In this document: piece by piece, positions 28,772 to 38,085 of the stretch | Position numbering within the stretch: position 1 is the first letter of the stretch | Layout of the letters: the number at the start of each line of letters is the position of its first letter | Source of the DNA: Gemmatimonadota bacterium | Lineage (GTDB): Bacteria; Gemmatimonadota; Gemmatimonadetes; Gemmatimonadales; Gemmatimonadaceae | Assembly: GCA_003221805.1 (NCBI GenBank) | Contig: QHUA01000143.1 | Span: forward strand, 10,455-48,928 | Direction of reading: 5' to 3' | DNA length: 38,474 nt | Translations under genes and position numbers: made by a program | Notes under the pieces: generated by a model | The model's input: only the letters and a program-made list of their open reading frames with translations | Database searches by the model: none | What the model was told of the DNA's origin: nothing

Positions 28772-29931
28772 GAAAACGCTTGCTCTAGGTCTGCGATCAG
28801 GTCCCCGACGTCCTCGACCCCGCACGACAGGCGCAGGAGATCGTCCCTCAAGCCGAGCGCAGCGCGCCGCTCGGCTGGAACCGACGCATGGGTCATGGAC
28901 GCAGGATGGCTGATCAGACTTTCGACTCCGCCGAGTGATTCCGCCAAGGAGAAGACACGCACGCTGCCGAGGACCCTCGCCGCCTTTTCCTTGCTGCCGG
29001 TAAGCACCGATATCATCCCGCCAAACCCTTTCATTTGACGCTTTGCCAGCTCGTGCTGTGGATGCGAGGGCAGCCCCGGATAAATCACGTTCTCATGTCC
29101 CAGTTTGTCGGCGAGCCACGAAGCAATCTTGCGGCCATTCTCGTCGTGACGGGGCATCCGCAAATGCAGCGTCTTCGTCCCGCGGAGCACCAGCCACGCG
29201 TCAAAGGGTCCCGGTACGGCTCCCCCGGTATTCAGAATGAACTGGAGGCGCTCGGCGAGATCATCGTCGCGGACGACCGCGATCCCGCCAACCATGTCGC
29301 TGTGGCCGTTCAGGTATTTGGTGGTGGAGTGGTAGACGATGTCGGCGCCGTGCTCGAACGGGCGCTGGAAATAGGGCGAGGCGAAAGTGTTATCGACGAT
29401 GAACAGAACGTTCTTGCGCTTCGCGATCTCACCGACCGCGCTCAAATCCGTGATGCGCATCAGCGGATTGGTTGGCGTCTCCATCATGATCGCGACGGTG
29501 TTTTTCTCGATCGCGTCCTCGACGTTCTGCGGATCTCGGCTGTCGACATAGCTAAAGCACAAACCGAAGTTTCTCAGGATCTTGTCGAACAACCGGAAGG
29601 TGCCCCCGTAGCTGCTCTCGCCGGCAATGATGTGGTCGCCGGACTTGAACAGCTTCATGATCGAGTCGGTGGCGCCCATCCCGCTGCTGAACGCGAACCC
29701 ATGCGTCCCGCCCTCGAGCGCGGCGACATTTCTCTCCAGCGCCTCGCGCGTCGGGTTCCTTCCGCGCGCGTACTCGTAGCCCTTGTTCTTGCCGAGTCCT
29801 TCCTGGACGTAGGTGGACGTGGTGTAGATCGGCGTCATGATTGCTCCGGAGAGCAGATCGGGACGCTGTCCCGCGTGAATGGCGCGGGTGCCGAACGCTG
29901 TATTCAGATCTTCGTCAAAGATGCGAGTCAT
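28768..29931 (-). CDS. Cystathionine gamma-synthase/beta-lyase family PLP enzyme
   Basis: TRAIHAGQRPDLLSGAIMTPIYTTSTYVQEGLGKNKGYEYARGRNPTREALERNVAALEGG...VYHSTTKYLNGHSDMVGG. Confidence 0.93.
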   Translation of the reverse strand: MTRIFDEDLNTAFGTRAIHAGQRPDLLSGAIMTPIYTTSTYVQEGLGKNKGYEYARGRNPTREALERNVAALEGGTHGFAFSSGMGATDSIMKLFKSGDHIIAGESSYGGTFRLFDKILRNFGLCFSYVDSRDPQNVEDAIEKNTVAIMMETPTNPLMRITDLSAVGEIAKRKNVLFIVDNTFASPYFQRPFEHGADIVYHSTTKYLNGHSDMVGGIAVVRDDDLAERLQFILNTGGAVPGPFDAWLVLRGTKTLHLRMPRHDENGRKIASWLADKLGHENVIYPGLPSHPQHELAKRQMKGFGGMISVLTGSKEKAARVLGSVRVFSLAESLGGVESLISHPASMTHASVPAERRAALGLRDDLLRLSCGVEDVGDLIADLEQAFS

Positions 29932-30066
29932 GCGCCTTTCACGTTGAAGGGATTGTGCACGGAAAGTTAACCAGTCGAGCCACGGTTATGCGTCGTCGCG
30001 TGCTGACCGGCGCGAGTAGATTACCCGCTAATTGCAAGACTGTGAATTCGAGAGGAACGATCACGA

Positions 30067-31440
30067 ATGGCTTATGAAGGTCTGATGGTAAGCGTCTCCG
30101 GCGTGCGTGGTCGCGTCGGGGAAGCTCTTACGCCCGAGATCATCGCGAAATTCGCGGCCGGCTTTGGCGCATGGGCGCTGGCGCGCTCTGGCGGGAAGGC
30201 CCGCGTCGTCGTCGGTCGTGACAGTCGGGTGTCAGGCCCAATGTTTCAGGCGGTGGTGCACAGCGCGCTACAGTCGGTTGGGTGTGACGTGATCGACGTT
30301 GGAATGGTGCCAACGCCAACTATGCAGCTGGCGGTCGAATATCACCACGCAGCAGGTGGACTAGCCATCACTGCCAGCCACAATCCAATCGAATGGAACG
30401 CATTGAAGTTCATCGGCCCATCGGGACTTTTCCTCGATGCGGCAGAAGGCGCGGAAATGCGACAAGTCGTCGAGGGAATGATTCCCCGGGCCACGTGGGA
30501 CAATCTTGGCTCTATAACGCAAGACAAGGACGCCGCGCGAGAGCACATCGAAAAGATTCTGGCGCTGCCGTTCCTCGACGTGGAAGGGATTCGCAGAAAG
30601 GAGTTTCGCGTCGGCCTGGACTGCGTTCGTGGCGCCGGCGGCAGCTTCATGCCGATTCTCCTCGAGCTTCTCGGCTGCAAGCTCGCCACGATCAACATGG
30701 AACCCGATGGGCGCTTCCCTCGTCCGCCTGAGCCGGTCGCTGAAAACCTCGGCGAGCTGCAGAAGCTCGTCCAGGATTCGCACTGCGACATCGGCATGGC
30801 CGTGGATCCCGATGTCGACAGGCTGGCGCTGGTGTCCGACGAGGGCGTCGCCATCGGCGAGGATTACACGCTGGCCCTGGCGGCGAAAGAAGTCCTCCGG
30901 CACCGAAAGGGCGTGGTGGTCACGAACCTTTCCACCAGCAGGATAGTCGATGACGTTGCCGCGGAAGCTGGCAGTCGGGTGATCCGTGCCGCGGTCGGTG
31001 AGGTCAATGTCGCCGTGAAGATGCGGGAGTTAAAAGCACCGATTGGTGGGGAGGGGAACGGCGGCGTAATTCTTTCAGAGCTGCACCTGGGCAGAGACGC
31101 CCCGGTGGGTGCTGCGCTGATGCTTCAGTTGTTGCTCGAGGAAGGCAAACCGCTGTCGAAGATCGTCGCGGCCTATCCCCGCTACATTATCGTTAAAGAC
31201 AAGCTGGATCGCCCGAAAGCTCCTCTCGACGACGTTTACAAGGCCCTGAAGCGGGCTTTCAGCGACGCTGAGGTGGATACGCAGGACGGTCTGCGGCTGA
31301 CGTGGCCTGACCGCTGGGTGCACATCCGTCCTTCGGGAACGGAACCAATCGTGCGAGTAATAGCAGAAGCGCCGAGCGCGGAGGACGCCGAAAGGCTGGT
31401 CCGCGAAAGCCGAAAACCGGTGGAGGCGCTGGCTCAATAG
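30067..31440 (+). CDS. glmM: Phosphoglucosamine mutase (archaeal-type subfamily signatures)
   Basis: SVSGVRGRVGEALTPE, TASHNPIEWNALKFIGPSG, DPDVDRLAL, GEGNGGVILSELHLGRDAPVG, RPSGTEPIVRV. Confidence 0.9.
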   Translation: MAYEGLMVSVSGVRGRVGEALTPEIIAKFAAGFGAWALARSGGKARVVVGRDSRVSGPMFQAVVHSALQSVGCDVIDVGMVPTPTMQLAVEYHHAAGGLAITASHNPIEWNALKFIGPSGLFLDAAEGAEMRQVVEGMIPRATWDNLGSITQDKDAAREHIEKILALPFLDVEGIRRKEFRVGLDCVRGAGGSFMPILLELLGCKLATINMEPDGRFPRPPEPVAENLGELQKLVQDSHCDIGMAVDPDVDRLALVSDEGVAIGEDYTLALAAKEVLRHRKGVVVTNLSTSRIVDDVAAEAGSRVIRAAVGEVNVAVKMRELKAPIGGEGNGGVILSELHLGRDAPVGAALMLQLLLEEGKPLSKIVAAYPRYIIVKDKLDRPKAPLDDVYKALKRAFSDAEVDTQDGLRLTWPDRWVHIRPSGTEPIVRVIAEAPSAEDAERLVRESRKPVEALAQ

Positions 31441-31461
31441 AGACAGTCAACCAACGATCCT

Positions 31462-33261
31462 ATGTGTGGAATCATCGGCTATATCGGAAACCGCCACGTA
31501 ACGCCCCTTCTTCTGGAGGGGCTGAAGCGCATGGAGTACCGCGGTTACGACTCCGCCGGCGTCGCGGTAATGAACGGCTCCGGTGTCGAGACACGCAAAG
31601 CAGCGGGTAAGATCTCTCAGCTCGAACGAGCGCTCGTCACCAGTCCAGTGGATGGCGACATGGGAATCGGTCACACCCGCTGGGCGACGCACGGCGTCCC
31701 CAACGAATGCAACGCGCATCCCCACGTCGACTGCAAGGGCGATATCGCCGTCGTCCACAACGGCATCATCGAGAACTCGGGCACACTGAAGCAGGGACTG
31801 CAGGCGCGGGGGCATCGATTCGTGTACCTCATCGAAGAAGCGTTCGATGGCAATCTCGAGGACGCTGTCATCGAGGCGCTCTGGCAAATCGAGGGCACCT
31901 ACGGCATCGCCGTCGTCTCCAGCAAGGACCGCAACAAGATCGTGGCCGCACGGAAGGGCAGTCCACTGTTGATCGGGCTGGGCGACGGTGAGTACTACGT
32001 TGCCAGCGACGTATCGGCGATCCTCGCCCACACCCGCGAGGTGGTCTACCTCGATGACGGTGACGTGGCGATCCTGACGCGAGAAGGCTACACGGTCCTC
32101 AATCAGCGCGCGCAGGAGCTGGAGCGGCGCGTCAGCAAGATCGACTGGGACCTCGACCAGATCGAGCGCGGTGGTTTCGACCACTTCATGCTCAAGGAGA
32201 TTTTCGAGCAGCCGGCGACCGTCGAGAATTGCATGCGCGGTCGTCTCCTTCCCGATGAGGGCACATCCAAGCTCGGCGGCCTCAACATGACCGACGAGGA
32301 GCTGCTCCGCTTTGACAACATTCTGATCACCGCCTGCGGCACCAGCTGGCATTCTGCGCTGATCGGCGAGCACATGCTGGAGAGCCTGGCTCGTGTGCCT
32401 GTCGAAGTCGAGTACGCATCCGAGCTCCGCTACAGGAATCCGATCGTCACCGACAAGACTCTCTGCATCGTGATCTCACAATCGGGCGAGACCGCCGATA
32501 CACTGGCGGCAATGCGCGAGGCCAAGGCGCGCGGCGCCCGGACCTACGGAATAGTGAACGTCGTCGGCTCGACCATCGCACGCGAGAGCGACGGTGGTAT
32601 TTACGTTCACGCCGGCCCGGAGATCGGCGTCGCGTCGACCAAGGCCTTCACCAGTCAGGTCATCGCGCTGCTGCTCTTTACGCTGAAGCTGGCAAGGCTG
32701 CGCACTCTGTCGATGGTAGACGGCAAGGCGATCATCGAGGAGATGCAGGCCCTGCCGGGGAAGATCCAGAACATTCTCGATCGCGCCGACGAGATCGAAA
32801 AAATCGCCGAGGAATTCAAGAACTCCCAGAACTTCCTGTACCTCGGGCGAGGCTACAGCTTCCCGACTGCCCTGGAAGGGGCGCTGAAGCTCAAAGAGAT
32901 CAGCTACATCCATGCCGAGGGTTATCCGGCCGCGGAGATGAAGCACGGCCCGATCGCGCTGATCGACGAGAAGATGCCCGTCGTCTTCATCACGCCGCAC
33001 GACTCGGTATTCGACAAAGTCGTGTCGAACGTCCAGGAAGTGAAAGCCCGTGGCGGCCGGGTAATCGCCATCACCACTCGCGAAGAAGATGCACTGGAAG
33101 GCAAGCTCGATTACGAGTTCCGCATTCCGGAGACGAAGGACATGCTGACGCCGGTGCTGGCATCCGTCCCGCTGCAGCTGCTGGCGTACTACATGGCGGT
33201 GAAGCGCGGCACCAACGTCGATCAGCCGCGCAATCTCGCCAAGTCCGTCACGGTGGAGTAG
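31462..33261 (+). CDS. glmS: Glutamine-fructose-6-phosphate aminotransferase
   Basis: MCGIIGYIGNRHVTPLLLEGLKRMEYRGYDSAGVAVM...ITACGTSWHSALIGEHMLE...SQSGETADTLAAMREAKARGA...NLAKSVTVE. Confidence 0.97.
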   Translation: MCGIIGYIGNRHVTPLLLEGLKRMEYRGYDSAGVAVMNGSGVETRKAAGKISQLERALVTSPVDGDMGIGHTRWATHGVPNECNAHPHVDCKGDIAVVHNGIIENSGTLKQGLQARGHRFVYLIEEAFDGNLEDAVIEALWQIEGTYGIAVVSSKDRNKIVAARKGSPLLIGLGDGEYYVASDVSAILAHTREVVYLDDGDVAILTREGYTVLNQRAQELERRVSKIDWDLDQIERGGFDHFMLKEIFEQPATVENCMRGRLLPDEGTSKLGGLNMTDEELLRFDNILITACGTSWHSALIGEHMLESLARVPVEVEYASELRYRNPIVTDKTLCIVISQSGETADTLAAMREAKARGARTYGIVNVVGSTIARESDGGIYVHAGPEIGVASTKAFTSQVIALLLFTLKLARLRTLSMVDGKAIIEEMQALPGKIQNILDRADEIEKIAEEFKNSQNFLYLGRGYSFPTALEGALKLKEISYIHAEGYPAAEMKHGPIALIDEKMPVVFITPHDSVFDKVVSNVQEVKARGGRVIAITTREEDALEGKLDYEFRIPETKDMLTPVLASVPLQLLAYYMAVKRGTNVDQPRNLAKSVTVE

Positions 33262-33263
33262 GA

Positions 33264-33701
33264 CTGAGAATCCTGCTCCAGCGGGTATCGCGGGCAGAAG
33301 TCCGCATCGAAGGTCGCAGCGTGGGTAGCATCGGGAAGGGATTTCTCCTTCTCGTTGGCTTCACCCACGGTGACACTGCAGAGAAAGTCGATTGGATGGC
33401 CGAGAAGACCTCCGGACTCCGGCTCTTTGGCGACGCGGAAGGGAAGATGAATCTCGGATTGTCCGAGGTCGGCGGCGCCGTACTGGTCGTCTCCCAGTTC
33501 ACCCTTTATGGCAACGCGGAGAAGGGAAAGCGGCCCAGCTTCATCGACGCCGCCAGGCCCGAGGAAGCAATTCCCCTCTACGAACGATTCCTGTCCGCGC
33601 TGCGACAGAAGGGACTTACGGTCCAAAGCGGGGAATTCGGCGCGATGATGGACGTCGAGCTCGTGAATGATGGTCCCGTCACTCTCTGGCTCGAGCGATG
33701 A
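33264..33701 (+). CDS. dtd: D-aminoacyl-tRNA deacylase, apparent CTG start
   Basis: (M)RILLQRVSRAEVRIEGRSVGSIGKGFLLLVGFTHGD...VSQFTLYGNAEKGKRPSF...NDGPVTLWLE. The ORF track opens at GTG 33321, but the conserved N-terminus extends to CTG 33264. Confidence 0.9.
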   Translation: MRILLQRVSRAEVRIEGRSVGSIGKGFLLLVGFTHGDTAEKVDWMAEKTSGLRLFGDAEGKMNLGLSEVGGAVLVVSQFTLYGNAEKGKRPSFIDAARPEEAIPLYERFLSALRQKGLTVQSGEFGAMMDVELVNDGPVTLWLER

Positions 33702-34300
33702 GCAAGGTTCGTGTCGTCCTGGCGTCTGCGTCGCCGCGCCGCCGTCAACTCCTGAATCTGATCGGCATCGCCCACGACGTTCGCCCGGCGAACATCGATG
33801 AGGCAATGCGCCAGCGCGAGACCCCGCGCCGACACGCGGAACGGCTGGCCCGTGAGAAAGCGACCGCAATCGCGGCGCGCGATCCGGACCTGATCACCAT
33901 TGGTGCTGACACTGTCGTCGTCATCAATCGCAGAGTCCTCGGCAAGCCGCGTGACGAGGCAGAAGCGATTCAGATGCTCACTCAGCTTAACGGTCGCCAG
34001 CACACCGTGATCACGGCAATTGCCGTTGCACGCGGCAGGAAGCTCCGCTCGTCGATCGAAGAAGTACAGGTGAAGTTCCGGCGGCTCCGCGACGAGGAGA
34101 TCGAAGCCTACGTCGCTACCGGAGAGCCGATGGACAAAGCGGGAGCGTACGGGATCCAGGGCTACGGGGCGACGATCGTCGAGCGAATCGAGGGCGATTA
34201 TTTCGCGGTGATGGGTCTGCCGCTCGCGCGATTGACGGCGCTAATGCGCGACCTTGGAGTCAGGTATCGCTTTGGCGAAGAGCTAACGCTGGCCGATTAG
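33698..34300 (+). CDS. maf: Maf-family nucleotide pyrophosphatase
   Basis: VVLASASPRRRQLLNLIGI...ITIGADTVVVINRRVLGKPRDEAEAIQML...GEPMDKAGAYGIQGYGATIVERIEGDYFAVMGLPL. Confidence 0.95.
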   Translation: MSKVRVVLASASPRRRQLLNLIGIAHDVRPANIDEAMRQRETPRRHAERLAREKATAIAARDPDLITIGADTVVVINRRVLGKPRDEAEAIQMLTQLNGRQHTVITAIAVARGRKLRSSIEEVQVKFRRLRDEEIEAYVATGEPMDKAGAYGIQGYGATIVERIEGDYFAVMGLPLARLTALMRDLGVRYRFGEELTLAD

Positions 34301-34771
34301 CTCGCGAGCGCGCTCCATTACGCGTCGCTCATTGTCGAAAGCCAGCTGATTCGCAGCGTCTTCGAGCGGCACCCAGCGGGCCTCGTTCACCTCCCAGTCG
34401 TGGTCCTTCGTGTCGCCGGAGATGTATTTCAAGAGATAGAAATGCACGCGCTTATGAAAGCGCACCCGAATTCCATTCTCGAGTCCGGCGTACCAGTACT
34501 CGATGGTCTCGATATGCTGGACGACTTCGCTGGTCACGCCGCCTTCTTCGCGCGCCTCGCGCACCGCGGTGACCTCGGGATCCTCAGCCTTGTCGACGAG
34601 ACCTTTCGGTAACTGCCACCGATGCTGGCCACCGACTGAGACAATGACGACCTCGGCGCGATCTTTTTCGCCGCGAAACACTACGCCGCCCGCCGAGGTT
34701 TGATCGCGGATGGGCACCTTGATGGCCGGAAACCTCCTTGGGCCGGATCCGCCCGATTTTCGCGGTGTCAT
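34283..34771 (-). CDS. NUDIX hydrolase
   Basis: Nudix box GLVDKAEDPEVTAVREAREEGGV fits GX5EX7REUXEEXGU. Confidence 0.93.
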   Translation of the reverse strand: MTPRKSGGSGPRRFPAIKVPIRDQTSAGGVVFRGEKDRAEVVIVSVGGQHRWQLPKGLVDKAEDPEVTAVREAREEGGVTSEVVQHIETIEYWYAGLENGIRVRFHKRVHFYLLKYISGDTKDHDWEVNEARWVPLEDAANQLAFDNERRVMERARELIGQR

Positions 34772-35820
34772 CGGACCGCGGCTCGGCGATAGCGATCGCT
34801 CCAAACCTGCACCTTCTCCATTACATGGCGCGCCTCGATTCGCATCATTCTGCCGGGGCGGTTTTGCATTGAGATCGGATAGTTCTCGCCCGGATCCCCG
34901 TACGCGTCGACGATCAGATCGTGAAAGCGGCGGTATGGTCCGGTGCGCTTGGGATTGGTGTAACCCATCAGGCTGATCACCGGTCGATTCAACGCCACGC
35001 TCATGTGCAACGGTCCTGTGTCGGGCGAAAGCACCAGCGACGAAGCATCGAGAATAGACACCAACTTCCTCAGTCCACTCCCGAGCATCGATCGAGGCGT
35101 CTGCTTTGCGCGCTCCAGCACGATTCGCTCCGCCGCCAGCTCTCGCTCCGATCGACCACCGACCAGAACGACCTGCATTCCGAAATCACGATCGAGTGAA
35201 TCAGCGACCTCTGCCCACCGCTCCGGCAGCCAGTCCTTGTCCGGCTTGCTCGTCGCGACGACGATTGAAGCAATCGGCCGATCGATCGACGAGACGAAAT
35301 TGCCCCGCCACTCGCGCTCCTGCGGCCAGGGACCGAGATCCCATTCGATTGGATCCGCGGGGACGCCCAGCGCTGCCAGAAACTCGAAGTACTGATCCTG
35401 GACGTGCTGTACCGCGTGCGGCGGGATTTTGCGAGTGGTGAAGAGCCAGTTCATATCACGTGCACGCGCGCGATCGAAGCCGAGCTTCACCGGCGCTCGC
35501 GCCAACCCTGTCACGATCCCCGCCTTGAAGTAGACCTGCAGATTGATCACCAGGTTGAAATGCCGCTGCGCCAGCTCGGCGCGGGCGTCCGCGAATGCCC
35601 TCAAGCCGCGTGCTCGATCGAAGATGATCACGTCGTCGACAGCTCGGTGGCCACGCACGAGTGTAGCGGGTCCGGGCTGCAACACCCAGCTGATCCTCGT
35701 TTTCGGATTCACGCGCTTGAGAGCTGTGATCACCGGCAACACGTGCACCGTGTCCCCGACCGCGCTCATCATCACGATGCAAATGTTGTCCGGAACTACG
35801 CGCAATTCCGGAGGATTCAT
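34768..35820 (-). CDS. Glycosyltransferase family 9 (heptosyltransferase-like)
   Basis: ICIVMMSAVGDTVHVLPVITALKRVNPKTRISWVLQPG...LVLSPDTGPLHMSVALNRPVISLMGYTNPKRTGPY. Confidence 0.92.
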   Translation of the reverse strand: MNPPELRVVPDNICIVMMSAVGDTVHVLPVITALKRVNPKTRISWVLQPGPATLVRGHRAVDDVIIFDRARGLRAFADARAELAQRHFNLVINLQVYFKAGIVTGLARAPVKLGFDRARARDMNWLFTTRKIPPHAVQHVQDQYFEFLAALGVPADPIEWDLGPWPQEREWRGNFVSSIDRPIASIVVATSKPDKDWLPERWAEVADSLDRDFGMQVVLVGGRSERELAAERIVLERAKQTPRSMLGSGLRKLVSILDASSLVLSPDTGPLHMSVALNRPVISLMGYTNPKRTGPYRRFHDLIVDAYGDPGENYPISMQNRPGRMMRIEARHVMEKVQVWSDRYRRAAVR

Positions 35821-36572
35821 TCGGCGCTCCGCAGCCGGAGATACTCTTCGTCTTCGGCGGAGTAGGGAAGCTCGTGCAGGTCACGCCATTTGCGCAGCGA
35901 TCGAATCAGGCGGTCGAGATTCGCCTTGGCCACGAGTGGTGATCCGGGCGAGCTGAAGCCCATTCGATCGATGTCGAGCACGTGCGCATCTAGTCCCGGA
36001 CCTTCCCCCGCCGTGAGCAGAATATTCTTGAGATTGAGATCCTGGTGATGCGCGCCAGCATGGGTGAGCGCCTTCAGCAGCTTTACCACTGCATCGAGGA
36101 CCATCACGCGATGCTGATGGTCGGTGACCTTGGCCAGCGCCACCGACAGGTCGTGGCCATTGGCAATCTCCCGCGTTGCGACGTCGGAGCGTCGCAGAAT
36201 CAAGTTCTTCGGGTAGGAGACGTAGGCAACGACTTCCGGTGTGCTGACACCGTTCGCACGCAGCCTGAGTGAGGCAATCAGCTCGTGAAAGCCGCGCGTC
36301 GGCAGGATGAAGAGATCCTTGCTGATCTTTGCCATCCAGCCACCGCGCATGTTGTGTCGCACGACAACCCTTCCGCAATCACCGGGAAGGGTCACCGCGA
36401 AGACGGGCGCACGTCCAACCAGGGCCACCGCGTCCGGCTGGCGCGCCGCGAACTCGTACAAGCCTTCGTGCTCGAGCACTCCGCGCACGCTGGCTGAACA
36501 AGCAGCGGATGCGATGACACGCGCACCTCCCACCTCGAAGCGCTCGTAGGAAGGAATTCTGAGCCCAATCAT
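35817..36572 (-). CDS. Kdo/WaaP-family lipopolysaccharide kinase-like protein
   Basis: VVRHNMRGGWMAKISKDLFILPTRGFHEL and kinase catalytic motif THAGAHHQDLNLKNILL followed by LDIDRM. Confidence 0.85.
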   Translation of the reverse strand: MIGLRIPSYERFEVGGARVIASAACSASVRGVLEHEGLYEFAARQPDAVALVGRAPVFAVTLPGDCGRVVVRHNMRGGWMAKISKDLFILPTRGFHELIASLRLRANGVSTPEVVAYVSYPKNLILRRSDVATREIANGHDLSVALAKVTDHQHRVMVLDAVVKLLKALTHAGAHHQDLNLKNILLTAGEGPGLDAHVLDIDRMGFSSPGSPLVAKANLDRLIRSLRKWRDLHELPYSAEDEEYLRLRSAE

Positions 36573-38068
36573 CTCCGCTGTTTGCCGTCTCTCACCGAGG
36601 CAATCGCGCTGAGGAGCGCCTGGGCTTTGCTCCGGGTCTCTTCCCACTCTCGTTCGGGAACCGAGTCGGCGACTATTCCCGCGCCGACCTGCACCGATGC
36701 ATTTCCATCGGAGATGACACAGGTGCGAATCGTTATCGCCATGTCCATCCGCATTCCACCAGCGCCGATGTAGCCGATCGCGCCGGCGTACGGTCCGCGC
36801 GCGACCGGCTCCAGCTCGTCGATGATCTCCATCGCCCGGATCTTCGGCGCGCCCGTCATGGTGCCGGCGGGGAAGGTCGCGCGAAACACGTCGAGCGCCG
36901 ACATGCCGTCATTGAGCTCGCCCTCGACCTGACTGACGATGTGCAGGACGTGCGAGTACTTCTCGACCTTCATCAGCTCGGTTACGCGCACCGTTCCGTA
37001 TTTCGCGACGCGGCCAACATCGTTTCTTCCCAGATCGACCAGCATCACGTGCTCGGCGCGCTCCTTCTCGTCAGCGAGGAGCTCGGCAGACAGTTGCTCG
37101 TCCTCCGCGACTGTTTTGCCGCGCCGCCGCGTTCCGGCAATTGGACGGAGTGTTATTCGTCCGTCGGAAACCCTCACCAGCAGCTCCGGTGAGCTGCCAA
37201 CAATTTCGATTCCGTCGAGAACGAGGTGGTACATGTAGGGCGACGGATTGATTGCGCGCAGTGCCCGATAGAGATCCGCTGGGTCAAAATCGAGCGGCAC
37301 GTCGATGCGGCGCGACAGCAGCGCTTGAAAGCAGTCGCCGGCGCGGATGTATTCCTTGATTCGATCGACGTGCGCCATGAAACCCTTCTGGTCGTAGCTC
37401 GAGTCGCCATCAACAGGCGGCGCACCGAAATTCGGCGACATTGGGTTGAGCCGTACGGGTTCCCGCAAACGCGCGAGGATCTCGTCGAGCTCCGCGGTCG
37501 CGTCGTCGTACAGCCTGCGGAGTTGCGCGTCGCCGGTGCCCTTGGGAATGGGCACGGAGATAACCGCCCGAGCGCTCCCGCGCAGATTGTCGAGAATCAC
37601 CAGGGACCGCGTGAAGACAAAACACGCATCAGGCGCCCGAACGCCGTTCGGCGGACGATGCGGAAGCTTCTCGATTAGCCGCACCACGTCGTAGCTGAAG
37701 TACCCCACGACGCCGCCCCAGAATTGTCCGAGCTCCGGAACGTGGGCGGGTTTGGCGGCATCAATCAGCGCGCCAAGGTCCGCGAGTGGATCGATGGGCT
37801 TCCTCTTATTGTGCCATCCCTTCTTGCTGTTCCAGTCTTCGACCGTCCCGTTGCAGAGTCTCCACGCCGATCGCGGCTCTGTGCCGAGGAACGTGTAACG
37901 AGACCACGTCTCGCCACCTGCCGGCGCGGACTCAAGCAGAAACGCGAATGGGCCGCGCTTCAACTTCGCGAAAGCAGAAACCGGTGTGTCCGTGTCGAGC
38001 AGACATTCTTTCCACACCGGGACCAGTGTTGCCGAAGACGCGCGTCGACTGAATTCCTCAAAGCTCAC
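36569..38068 (-). CDS. trpE: Anthranilate synthase component I
   Basis: FAFLLES feedback motif; GDCFQALLSRRIDVPL; PIAGTRRRGKT; DLGRNDVGRVAKYGTVRV; FPAGTMTGAPKIRAMEIIDELE; GTG start at 38068. Confidence 0.95.
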   Translation of the reverse strand: MSFEEFSRRASSATLVPVWKECLLDTDTPVSAFAKLKRGPFAFLLESAPAGGETWSRYTFLGTEPRSAWRLCNGTVEDWNSKKGWHNKRKPIDPLADLGALIDAAKPAHVPELGQFWGGVVGYFSYDVVRLIEKLPHRPPNGVRAPDACFVFTRSLVILDNLRGSARAVISVPIPKGTGDAQLRRLYDDATAELDEILARLREPVRLNPMSPNFGAPPVDGDSSYDQKGFMAHVDRIKEYIRAGDCFQALLSRRIDVPLDFDPADLYRALRAINPSPYMYHLVLDGIEIVGSSPELLVRVSDGRITLRPIAGTRRRGKTVAEDEQLSAELLADEKERAEHVMLVDLGRNDVGRVAKYGTVRVTELMKVEKYSHVLHIVSQVEGELNDGMSALDVFRATFPAGTMTGAPKIRAMEIIDELEPVARGPYAGAIGYIGAGGMRMDMAITIRTCVISDGNASVQVGAGIVADSVPEREWEETRSKAQALLSAIASVRDGKQRR

Positions 38069-38085
38069 GCTGTTAATTTCCCTCC

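Noticed and set aside
29035-29970. 311-aa + strand ORF
   Set aside because: Antisense shadow of the PLP enzyme gene.
31441-31461. Possible glmS ribozyme upstream of glmS
   Set aside because: Only 21 nt separate glmM and glmS, far too short for the ribozyme.
31447-32373. 308-aa - strand ORF
   Set aside because: Antisense shadow of glmS; no domain signatures.
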